A stretch of 49,159 nucleotides of DNA, taken from the NCBI GenBank assembly GCA_017531765.1, contig JAFXKJ010000028.1, positions 1 to 49,159 of the forward strand, written 5' to 3'. Under the pieces are notes generated by a model. The model was not told the origin of the DNA. It did no database searches and was given only the letters and a program-made list of their open reading frames with translations. How positions within the stretch are numbered: position 1 is the first letter of the stretch; the number at the start of each line of letters is the position of its first letter. The stretch is from Clostridia bacterium. Lineage in GTDB: Bacteria; Bacillota; Clostridia; Oscillospirales; CAG-272. Both the position numbers and the translations under genes were made by a program. Positions 41,048 through 48,091 of this stretch are shown here, piece after piece.

Positions 41048-42250
41048 TTAATTATGTGAATAGAGCTTCGCAAGACCGCCTTCCGAAGTTTCTCTGTAAA
41101 GATGTGAGAGGTCCTTGCCCGTCTGATACATGGTTTCAACTACAACGTCGAAGGACACCTTACGGCTTCCGTAGAGGAAGTTTGCGAGGCTGAGGGCGTT
41201 TATGGCACGCATCGCCGCTACCGCGTTTCTCTCAATGCAGGGAATCTGCACAAGACCGCAAACGGGGTCACAGGTGAGTCCCAAGTGATGCTCCATCGCC
41301 ACTTCTGCGGCGTATTCTATCTGATCGATACCCATTTCGAAAAGCTCGCCTAGAGCTGCCGCAGCCATACTGCAGGCAGTGCCGATCTCAGCCTGACAGC
41401 CGCATTCTGCACCGCTGATGGATGCGTTGGTGGCAACGATATTACCCACAAGTCCCGCGACCGCAAGCGCTCTTATAACGTCATCATCGGAAAAGCCTTT
41501 TTTCTCCTGCATATATTTAAGTACCGCGGGAACAACTCCGCATGAACCGCAGGTGGGAGCGGTAACGATGATCCCGCAGTCCGCGTTTTGCTCACTTACC
41601 GCAAAGGCGTATGAGCAAACGAGACGGTTTTCCTTGGTCTGAGGACTTTCGTCAATGTGCTTCTGATTATAAAGAAACTGAGCCTTTCTTTCAACCGAAA
41701 TTCCGCCGGGGAGAGTGCCCGTCTTGCTGAGTCCCTCGAAGATTGCGTTCTGCATCGTTTTCCACACGCTGAGGAGGAAAGGTTTTATACTGTCACCCTC
41801 GTGACTGAACACGTAATCGGAAAGACGGATATTGTGAGACTTACAGTAGTGCGCGATCTCGCTGAAATTCTTTTCACCGTAAACTTCATCGGGAACAAGA
41901 GCTTCGTTACCGTCCTCACGGATCTCACCGCCGCCGATACTGCAGTAGCGTTTCCGTCCAAGCTCCATGCTGTCTTTATAGGCGATGAAATCAATGGTGT
42001 TCGGATGAGGCAGACCTTCGGTGTATATATTGAAAACAATTTCACACGGAAGTGTGGTGAGGGTTTCCTTGATGGCTCTGTCGGTACCGTGACCTTTTCC
42101 CGTTTTGGCAAGAGAACCGTACAGAATTGCCTTCACGAAATCCGCCTCGGGATAAATCTGCATAAAATTCAAAACGGCGTAAGACGGCCCCATTGTGTGG
42201 GAGCTTGACGGTCCGTAGCCTATCTTGAAGAGGTTTTTTATTGATTTCAT
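41048..42250 (-). CDS. sdaA: L-serine dehydratase (iron-sulfur, single-chain)
   Basis: 400 residues; deaminates L-serine to pyruvate and ammonia using a 4Fe-4S cluster. The N-terminal beta subunit-like part has KIGYGPSSSHTMGPS (9-23); the C-terminal alpha part has TAPTCGSCGVVPAVLKYMQ (near 237), SGAECGCQAEIGTACSMAAA (near 282) and CDPVCGLVQIPCIERN (near 332), whose cysteines bind the cluster. It is the fused one-chain form, unlike the two-subunit sdaAA/sdaAB of many Clostridia. ATG at 42250 with AGAGGT upstream; the frame is open 7 codons further without a ribosome binding site. Confidence 0.94.
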   Translation of the reverse strand: MKSIKNLFKIGYGPSSSHTMGPSYAVLNFMQIYPEADFVKAILYGSLAKTGKGHGTDRAIKETLTTLPCEIVFNIYTEGLPHPNTIDFIAYKDSMELGRKRYCSIGGGEIREDGNEALVPDEVYGEKNFSEIAHYCKSHNIRLSDYVFSHEGDSIKPFLLSVWKTMQNAIFEGLSKTGTLPGGISVERKAQFLYNQKHIDESPQTKENRLVCSYAFAVSEQNADCGIIVTAPTCGSCGVVPAVLKYMQEKKGFSDDDVIRALAVAGLVGNIVATNASISGAECGCQAEIGTACSMAAAALGELFEMGIDQIEYAAEVAMEHHLGLTCDPVCGLVQIPCIERNAVAAMRAINALSLANFLYGSRKVSFDVVVETMYQTGKDLSHLYRETSEGGLAKLYSHN

Positions 42251-42315
42251 GGTTCTACCTCTCAATAACACAAATAAATCTAAGCTTGCTTATGATCAAA
42301 GGGGAACTGAATATC

Positions 42316-43080
42316 CTACTCCCGCCCCGCTTGCTTTTTAAGGGATTTCGCTTGTTTGCGTCGGGAGACTTTTCTGTTGCCGAAAACGTATAAAAACCAT
42401 GCGCCTAAAGTGAACACAGCGCCGCCCGCCAAGGCAAGAGCTATTCCCGCAGATGATTTTTCGGTAAGGGACAATGCGATACCGAGACCGCAGGAAACGA
42501 ACGACAGCATAACGGAGACTATCCAAGCATAATTTGAAAGCCCCGGACTCACGCGGGAGGACTTTAACAGTACAAAGGTATGTAAGATAACACAAAGTGC
42601 AGATACGATTACCGCAATTCCGATAAGTGTAACAAGAAGTGACCATGTGGTGAAGACTGAACTGAACTCATTGGGATTAACCTTCAGATCAACGGAGTCC
42701 CCCACCTGCATTCCGCCTTCGTAGTGGTCGAGGATCACGGTATAGATCTGATCACCGTAAGGGTATTTTACCGTAATGTTCTTGCCATTGTTATTTATTG
42801 CAACGATCTCGCCCTTGATGTCAACCGTGGACTTGGGAGAGTCAGAACTCTTTCTTGCCATGGAATAGATTCCGAAGCTTGTAGTAAGAATACCCGATAT
42901 AACAAGTACAGTGATGATCACGTATAAGGTCTTCGGAACGATTTTCAATATTTCTTTCACAGTCAATGGCTTTACGCTTTTACGTTCAGCCTTGCCGTTT
43001 TTATATATGCTTTGCGTTTGCGAGTCTTTTTCATAATATTTATGACAATGCCTTTCGAAGAATGGGAAGCTGCCAAACAA
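42316..43080 (-). CDS. DUF3592-like membrane protein, N-terminus uncertain
   Basis: Three or four spans: one near residue 50-72 (TLYVIITVLVISGILTTSFG), then an extracellular beta domain (VDIKGEIVAINNNGKNITVK and HYEGGMQVGDSVDLKVNPNE, the DUF3592-type small beta domain), then spans near 145-168, 182-205 and 212-232, ending in a basic tail. The open frame begins at a TTG (43080), but a consensus promoter at 43081-43109 predicts a transcript starting about 43074, downstream of that TTG. The true start is therefore further in, or reached by a frameshift from the mini-frame at 42972-43034 (MKKTRKRKAYIKTARLNVKA). Function unknown. Confidence 0.6.
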   Translation of the reverse strand: MFGSFPFFERHCHKYYEKDSQTQSIYKNGKAERKSVKPLTVKEILKIVPKTLYVIITVLVISGILTTSFGIYSMARKSSDSPKSTVDIKGEIVAINNNGKNITVKYPYGDQIYTVILDHYEGGMQVGDSVDLKVNPNEFSSVFTTWSLLVTLIGIAVIVSALCVILHTFVLLKSSRVSPGLSNYAWIVSVMLSFVSCGLGIALSLTEKSSAGIALALAGGAVFTLGAWFLYVFGNRKVSRRKQAKSLKKQAGRE

Positions 43081-43109
43081 ATTATATCATGTAATAAATT
43101 AGTTGTCAA
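43081..43109 (-). promoter_or_regulatory. Consensus sigma-A promoter upstream of the DUF3592-like gene
   Basis: Minus strand: TTGACA (43109-43104), 17-bp spacer, TATAAT (43086-43081); both hexamers perfect. It directly abuts the 5' end of the open frame. Confidence 0.85.
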
Positions 43110-43175
43110 TGTGCCGCCTGAGGATTTGCTCAAAAACGATCAAAGTGTTCTTAACGTTTTGAAGGATTTGGTATT

Positions 43176-43250
43176 AAAAAAACCTCACCATTTCGGTGAG
43201 GCTTTATGTAAAGCGGCAAAAGCCGCGTTTTTTCAGTCGCATTTTGCGAC
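43176..43250 (-). terminator. Terminator of the HPr-like gene, with two further hairpins
   Basis: Minus strand: stem CCTCACC/GGTGAGG (43183-43189 with 43195-43201) followed by T7 (43182-43176). Two more hairpins lie between the stop codon and this stem: GCGGC-AAAA-GCCGC (43213-43226, with a T6 on the plus strand) and GTCGC-ATTTT-GCGAC (43236-43250). Confidence 0.8.
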
Positions 43251-43257
43251 CGAGTGC

Positions 43258-43494
43258 TTACTCTACGATGAACTTTCTGAAGTCAAAGTAGCAGTTTTCG
43301 TCACTTTCGATATAGATCTCGTCCCATGCGATCTTTGCAAGATGAACGCCGAGGAAGCTCTTTGCGTTGAGTCTCTTGTTGCCGTGTACGAGATAAACCT
43401 TGCCGGGGAACTTTGTAGCAATTCTGCTGAATTCAACCACGTCTCCGTTTGTGACAAGCTCGATCTGATAAAGGTATTTGCAGCATCTTTCCAT
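43258..43494 (-). CDS. HPr-like protein lacking the phosphorylatable histidine
   Basis: 78 residues with the beta-alpha-beta layout of HPr (PTS phosphocarrier) proteins: a first strand YQIELVTNGDVVEFSRIATK, then KVYLVHGNKRLNAKSFLGVH (the part resembling HPr D-AKSILG) and a C-terminal WDEIYIESDENCYFDFRKFI. The GxHARP active site with His15 is absent, as in several Clostridial HPr-fold proteins of unknown role, so PTS activity is not expected. ATG at 43494 behind GAGG; the frame stays open upstream through its own promoter region, which I exclude. Monocistronic. Confidence 0.7.
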   Translation of the reverse strand: MERCCKYLYQIELVTNGDVVEFSRIATKFPGKVYLVHGNKRLNAKSFLGVHLAKIAWDEIYIESDENCYFDFRKFIVE

Positions 43495-43552
43495 AACTAA
43501 TAACCTCGCTTTGCTGTAAATATTACACTTGGAATTTCCCAAATGCATGAGT

Positions 43553-43581
43553 ATTATATACTGAGAGATGAGCTTTGTCAA
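43553..43581 (-). promoter_or_regulatory. Consensus sigma-A promoter for the HPr-like gene
   Basis: Minus strand: TTGACA (43581-43576), 17-bp spacer, TATAAT (43558-43553). The stretch 43582-43804 upstream contains only A/T-rich sequence with short GTGCA-type repeats and no gene. Confidence 0.85.
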
Positions 43582-43804
43582 CTGTATTTTTTCAAATTTT
43601 TTAAGTTTGGATGCCTGCACAAGTTTGAAAAAACTACGACAAAATCAATGGTGTAAATGCACAAAAGAAACTGCGCAAATTTGTGCATGATGACGGTGTA
43701 AGAATGCAAAATGGAAATTAACTGCAAATTTGATTATTTATAATTAATAAAAACATCGCGTAGGTTTTGTGCAATAAGTCATAAAGATGGCTTTTTATGA
43801 CCAA

Positions 43805-44173
43805 TTACCTTTTTGGTTTGCTTTTGAATATAAATGCAGCGATGAGACCGAAAAACAGTGCCGCTGTGATCCCTCCCGCACTTGCCGTGAGACCTCCCTT
43901 GAGTACCCCGATCACCCCTTCTGCATCGACTGCTTTTTTGACTCCTTTGGCTATGGTGTAACCAAATCCGGTGAGGGGTGTTGTAGCGCCGCCTCCCGCA
44001 AATTTTACGAGTGGTTCATAAAGTCCTACTCCGCCGAGAATAACACCGAGTACAACGTAAGACACAAGAATTCTCGCAGGTGTAAGCTTGGTCTTGTCTA
44101 TCAGAATTTGTGCGATAACGCAAATAGCTCCGCCCACAAAGAAAGCTGTCAAATATTCCATAAAAATTTTCAC
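43805..44173 (-). CDS. spoVAE: Stage V sporulation protein AE
   Basis: 122 residues, almost entirely hydrophobic, with SpoVAE family phrases MEYLTAFFVGGAICVIAQIL (5-24), GLYEPLVKFAGGGATTPLTG (near 50-69) and GFGYTIAKGVKKAVDAEG (near 69-86). Part of the spore inner-membrane SpoVA dipicolinate channel. The start is GTG at 44173, 4 nt after the spoVAD stop, and its G-rich ribosome binding site lies inside the end of spoVAD, pointing to translational coupling. Confidence 0.93.
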   Translation of the reverse strand: MKIFMEYLTAFFVGGAICVIAQILIDKTKLTPARILVSYVVLGVILGGVGLYEPLVKFAGGGATTPLTGFGYTIAKGVKKAVDAEGVIGVLKGGLTASAGGITAALFFGLIAAFIFKSKPKR

Positions 44174-44177
44174 TTTG

Positions 44178-45212
44178 TTACATCCCCCCGTCTCCCCTAA
44201 ACCGTATCAAATGTCCGACTCCTGGGATCGTTCCGCCCTGATTCAGTACAAGCGGACTCATAAGCGCCCCCGTACCGATAAACAGCACGTTTTTCAGTTT
44301 GCCGTAAGTGATATTCGGCAGTATATGCGAGGCCATTACCACCGCACTGCAACCGCATCCCGAGCCTCCCGCGTGCTTGTCCGCCTCGTCCGCGTTGTAA
44401 ATCATACATCCGCAGTCAACGTGCTGCTTTGAAATGTCTAATCCCTCGGAGTACAACAGGTCAACGAGAATTCCGCTGCCTTCTCTGCCAAGGTCACCCG
44501 TCACGATCATGTCAAAGTCACAGGGAGCATCTCCCGAAAGCTTAAAATAGCGAAGTATGGTGTCCGCCGCCGCAGGTGCCATAGCCGCCCCCATATTGTT
44601 GACGTCCGAAATTCCTTTGTCGATGATATAACCGGGGAGCACTCCCGTGACTGTGGGAAGAACAGTCTCTTTTGCGTTTTCAATGTCCCCCTCGTCGGAG
44701 GAAATGATAAACGCTCCCGATGCTGTAACCGTCCATTGAGCAGTGGGTGGCCGCTGTCCGCCGTATTCGAGAGGGAAGCGGAACTGTCTTTCCGCGGAAC
44801 AGTAATGGGATGAGGTCACAGCGGCACAGCGGCGCAACCCGCTGGAGCAGAGAAGAGTTCCAAGCAGTATTCCTTCGGCAGAGGTGGAGCAAGCGCCGTA
44901 AAGTCCGAGATAAGGAATTCTGAAACCCGAAAGGCCGTAATTTGAACCGACACATTGATTAAGCAGGTCTCCCGCAAGCATCACACTGAGCTCATTTTCA
45001 CATAGTGACGCTTTACTGAGGGCGGCGCTTAGAGCAAGTCTTTGCATCTCGCTTTCAGACTTTTCCCACGTTTCCTGACCGAAACGGTCTTCGTCGTTAT
45101 CGGTAATGTCAAAGCTTCCTCCAAGGGGGCCTGCACCTTCCTCGTGACCTGCCACCCCCGCCGTGGATAGTATTACGGTCTTATTTTTCGGGATTATAAT
45201 TCTATGTTCCAT
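44178..45212 (-). CDS. spoVAD: Stage V sporulation protein AD
   Basis: 344 residues with a thiolase/KAS III-like fold and no catalytic role known; in Bacillus it binds dipicolinic acid on the inner spore membrane. Family phrases: ILSTAGVAGHEEGAGPLGGS (13-32), QETWEKSESEMQRLAL (near 45), GLYGACSTSAEGILLG (near 103), SSHYCSAERQFRFPLEYG (near 132), MGAAMAPAAADTI (near 210) and NADEADKHAGGSGCGCSA (near 278). ATG at 45212 is chosen by family alignment, with AAAGG 13 nt upstream. It leads a spoVAD-spoVAE unit. Confidence 0.94.
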   Translation of the reverse strand: MEHRIIIPKNKTVILSTAGVAGHEEGAGPLGGSFDITDNDEDRFGQETWEKSESEMQRLALSAALSKASLCENELSVMLAGDLLNQCVGSNYGLSGFRIPYLGLYGACSTSAEGILLGTLLCSSGLRRCAAVTSSHYCSAERQFRFPLEYGGQRPPTAQWTVTASGAFIISSDEGDIENAKETVLPTVTGVLPGYIIDKGISDVNNMGAAMAPAAADTILRYFKLSGDAPCDFDMIVTGDLGREGSGILVDLLYSEGLDISKQHVDCGCMIYNADEADKHAGGSGCGCSAVVMASHILPNITYGKLKNVLFIGTGALMSPLVLNQGGTIPGVGHLIRFRGDGGM

Positions 45213-45274
45213 ATTTGCATAAATACCTTTCTTTTCTTTGCGGAGAGTTTTTTTGCTTTTCCGTTTTATAAAGA

Positions 45275-45305
45275 AAGTATTCCGCGTTAAAACAAAAAAT
45301 ATACG
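45275..45305 (-). promoter_or_regulatory. Candidate sigma-G/F promoter for spoVAD-spoVAE
   Basis: Minus strand: CGTATA (45305-45300), 17-bp spacer, GAATACTT (45282-45275), similar to the forespore pattern TGMATA-N17/18-CATACTA. The predicted start is about 55 nt before spoVAD. Expected from known sigma-G control of spoVA in Bacillus. Confidence 0.4.
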
Positions 45306-45346
45306 AAAAATAACTGAGAACAAAGGGATTTTTTTATTTTAGGCAG

Positions 45347-45376
45347 TTGACAATTCAGTTGGTATTGTGGTATACT
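45347..45376 (+). promoter_or_regulatory. Sigma-A promoter for nrdR-capA-comFC
   Basis: TTGACA (45347-45352), 18-bp spacer, TATACT (45371-45376) with an extended TGG. Confidence 0.75.
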
Positions 45377-45417
45377 TTTGTATGGAAAACTATCATCTGA
45401 AAGGTGAACTATATTAT

Positions 45418-45873
45418 ATGAAATGTCCGTATTGCGCTAATTCCGACAGCAAGGTTATCGACTCCCGTCCCGTTGAAGAAAACAACAGTATTCGCCGCCG
45501 CCGTGAGTGCCTTGAGTGTCATGCAAGATTCACGACCTACGAGATCGTAGACGTGTTTCAGCCCGTTGTTCTGAAGAAGGATGGCTCAAAGGAACTGTTT
45601 GATAAGAACAAGATACTCTCGGGGCTTCTCAAGGCGTGTGAGAAACGCCCCGTTAACGCTGAGGCAGTTGCCGATGAAGTGGAAAGTGAGATCATCAACT
45701 CCCTGAAGCGAGAGATCACCTCCGTAGCTATCGGTGACATGGTTATGATGAAGCTGAAGGCTATCGATGACGTTGCGTACGTTAGATTTGCTTCGGTCCA
45801 CCGTGAGTTTAAGGATATTGATACGTTCATGCAGGAGCTTGCAAAGCTGAAGAACGTGAAGGACGGAGAATAA
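45418..45873 (+). CDS. nrdR: Transcriptional repressor NrdR
   Basis: 151 residues; a (d)ATP-sensing repressor of ribonucleotide reductase genes. The N-terminal zinc ribbon has CPYC (residues 3-6) and CLEC (31-34), with SRPVEENNSIRRRRE between them. The ATP-cone domain (about 49-139) starts QPVVLKKDGSKELFDKNKIL. ATG at 45418 with AAAGGTG upstream; the frame is open 17 codons earlier, but those lie in the promoter. No nrd genes occur in the window, so its targets lie elsewhere. Its stop overlaps the capA start (TAATG). Confidence 0.96.
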   Translation: MKCPYCANSDSKVIDSRPVEENNSIRRRRECLECHARFTTYEIVDVFQPVVLKKDGSKELFDKNKILSGLLKACEKRPVNAEAVADEVESEIINSLKREITSVAIGDMVMMKLKAIDDVAYVRFASVHREFKDIDTFMQELAKLKNVKDGE

Positions 45874-47120
45874 TGCCCTATAGATTTATAAAAACGATTT
45901 CATTACTTGTTTCTTTGGGACTGCTCCTTTCAGGATGCGGTATAATCCGTGAAGATACAAAGCTTCCTTACGAATCATTGGTATTTGTTGAGGGAGATTA
46001 CGGCAACATGACCGCAGAAGGTACTGAGTCTGAGACTGAGGCGGAGCCTATCCCTTACGAGGATGTGCACATTACCTTCACTGCAATGGGTGACAATCTC
46101 ATTCACCCCAACATATACATGGAAGCGGGCTGGAGAGCGACTGACGGTACGACCCACGACTTTAAGCCACTTTACGAGGAGATCGCAGAAGAAATAGCCG
46201 CCGCCGATTTCGCCTTTATCAATCAGGAGACTATGATGGCGGGGGACGATGAGTTCGGACTATCGGGCTACCCCATGTTCAACTCTCCTCAACAGCTTGG
46301 TGTCAACCTTGCTGAGCTTGGATTTGATATTGTTAGCATTGCAAACAACCATATGCTTGACGCGCAGAGCGCCGCGGGACTCAGCTCCACCATTGATTTT
46401 CTTTCTACTCAGCCGTACACCGTTATCGGTGCATACAAAAACGCAGAAGATGCTGCTAATATAAGAACAGTTGAGTCTGACGGTATCAAGATCGCGCTTC
46501 TTGCGTACACCGAGCACACCAACGGAAACGTTTTGACTTACGGAAGCGAGCTTGACGTACCCTATGCCAAGGAAGAAAGAATACTCCGTGACCTTGCCGC
46601 GGCAGAGGAGATCGCCGATTTTACCATCGTATCCATCCATTGGGGAGAGGAGAATACCAAAGAACCCGACGATGAGCAGAGAAGACTTGCCGGGGTTATG
46701 GCTGATAACGGCGCCGATGTTATTCTCGGTCACCATTCGCATACACTTCTTCCTCTTGAGTGGATCGAAAGGGAAGACGGGGGACGCACACTTTGCGCAT
46801 ACTCCCTCGGAAATCTTGTGTCTGCTATGATGTATCCCGAAAACATGGTGGGCGGACTTCTTGGCTTCGCCATAGTGGGCGATGGCAAGGGCGGCCTTAC
46901 AGTGGATGAGATCTCCTTCACACCTACAGTATTCTATTACGGTATGAATCATTTCGGTACCCATATTTACAGGCTTGAAAATTATACCGAGGCTATTGCC
47001 GCAGGCCACGGCACACAGATGTACGGTTACACCACGACCTACGAAAAGGCAGTGACATATCTTAAGAGATGCTTTGCCGACGAATACCTGCCCGAGTATC
47101 TGAGAGATAATGAAGATTAA
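45873..47120 (+). CDS. CapA-family lipoprotein (metallophosphatase-like, poly-gamma-glutamate synthesis type)
   Basis: 415 residues with a lipoprotein signal (SLLVSLGLLLSGC, lipidated Cys at about 22), then an acidic linker and a CapA/PgsA calcineurin-like domain. Motifs: TAMGDNLIHPNIY (near 73), FAFINQETMMAG (near 113), VSIANNHMLDAQ (near 154), VSIHWGEENTKEP (near 253) and VILGHHSHTLLPLEW (near 288). CapA proteins help make or anchor poly-gamma-glutamate capsules, but many lone Clostridial homologues have no capBC partners, as here, so the substrate is uncertain. It overlaps nrdR by 1 bp and comFC by 11 bp. Confidence 0.88.
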   Translation: MPYRFIKTISLLVSLGLLLSGCGIIREDTKLPYESLVFVEGDYGNMTAEGTESETEAEPIPYEDVHITFTAMGDNLIHPNIYMEAGWRATDGTTHDFKPLYEEIAEEIAAADFAFINQETMMAGDDEFGLSGYPMFNSPQQLGVNLAELGFDIVSIANNHMLDAQSAAGLSSTIDFLSTQPYTVIGAYKNAEDAANIRTVESDGIKIALLAYTEHTNGNVLTYGSELDVPYAKEERILRDLAAAEEIADFTIVSIHWGEENTKEPDDEQRRLAGVMADNGADVILGHHSHTLLPLEWIEREDGGRTLCAYSLGNLVSAMMYPENMVGGLLGFAIVGDGKGGLTVDEISFTPTVFYYGMNHFGTHIYRLENYTEAIAAGHGTQMYGYTTTYEKAVTYLKRCFADEYLPEYLRDNED

Positions 47121-47829
47121 AATTTTTGACCGTCTCGTACGTCTTATTTTCCCGAGCCGTTGTGCCGCTTGCGGAGAAGTTGTGCCTGACGGTCAGGCTT
47201 TATGTGAGTCTTGTCTTAAAAAATACATTTCAGAGACGAGACAAAAATGCAGAAAATGCGGTAAAACTGCGGAGCATTGCGGGTGCAATGTGGGGAGCGA
47301 TGTTATTTCTCTTACGTTTTACCGAGGGTTTGATGCTGTCCCCGGTAGAGTGACGGAGAGGATGATAATTTCACTGAAACGCCGAAAGAGTCCCGAGCTT
47401 GCGGACTTTTTCGCAAGGGATATGGCAAAGCTGATACTTCAAAGATTGATTCTTAAGGGAAACCAAGCCGCAGATTACGTGATAACTTATGTTCCGCGCA
47501 GTGAAGACAACAGACGGAAATATTCTTTCGACCACGGTGAACTCCTCTCTGAAGCGGTGTCGCGGTATACGGGAATTCCTGTGCGTAAGCTTTTCGAAAG
47601 ACACGGCGGCGGAGAGCAGAAAAAGATGACAGCCGCCGAAAGACGGGTAAATTCCGAGGAGTCGATCACTCTTTTGAAAATGGAAGCGGAGAAAGTAAAG
47701 AAAGTTATCCTCATTGACGATATTATTACTACAGGAGCTACACTCGGCAGGGCAGAAGAATTGTTGCTGCTTGAAGGGATACATGACATAACACTTGCGC
47801 TTATTGCAAAGTCTTCGAAGAGTAATTGA
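47110..47829 (+). CDS. comFC: ComF family protein (ComFC-like phosphoribosyltransferase-fold)
   Basis: 239 residues. Four-Cys zinc finger-like start (CAACGE, CESC, CRKCGK, CGC within residues 18-59), then a phosphoribosyltransferase fold with the PRPP-type loop KKVILIDDIITTGATL (near 197-212). ComFC acts with the ComFA helicase in DNA uptake and genome maintenance in Bacillus and Helicobacter. Here comFA is not adjacent. It starts 11 bp inside capA. Confidence 0.9.
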   Translation: MKIKIFDRLVRLIFPSRCAACGEVVPDGQALCESCLKKYISETRQKCRKCGKTAEHCGCNVGSDVISLTFYRGFDAVPGRVTERMIISLKRRKSPELADFFARDMAKLILQRLILKGNQAADYVITYVPRSEDNRRKYSFDHGELLSEAVSRYTGIPVRKLFERHGGGEQKKMTAAERRVNSEESITLLKMEAEKVKKVILIDDIITTGATLGRAEELLLLEGIHDITLALIAKSSKSN

Positions 47830-47984
47830 TCTGTGGGATATTTTTTACTGATATATTATTGTACTTTCAAAATGGCACAAAAAGTGGCTGCGCGATTTAA
47901 GTGCATAAGAGTTAATTATGTTTTCGTCGGCGTACTCAGTACGGCTGGGAACAAAAGCACGGTTAAAAAGACGCTTGAAAATGT

Positions 47985-48015
47985 AGAAAAACGCCGAGAT
48001 TTTCGGCGTTTTTCT
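47985..48015. terminator. Bidirectional terminator between comFC and the serpin
   Basis: 13-bp stem (47985-47997 with 48003-48015) around the loop GATTT, with the core AAAAACGCCGA/TCGGCGTTTTT. T-runs are built in on both strands, fitting the convergent genes. The rest of 47830-48091 has no convincing gene. Confidence 0.9.
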
Positions 48016-48091
48016 GCTTATTGGATTTTGCGGCATAGTTTTTGACTACTCTTAAGCGAATGTTACCCTCGCATAATTCAACGGAAAATTG

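Noticed and set aside
43495-43804. Possible CRISPR or tandem-repeat array suggested by recurring GTGCA/TGCA words
   Set aside because: The words are too short and unevenly spaced; there are no repeat-spacer units.
47833-48045. 70-codon plus-strand frame after comFC
   Set aside because: It runs through the terminator at 47985-48015 and has no ribosome binding site.
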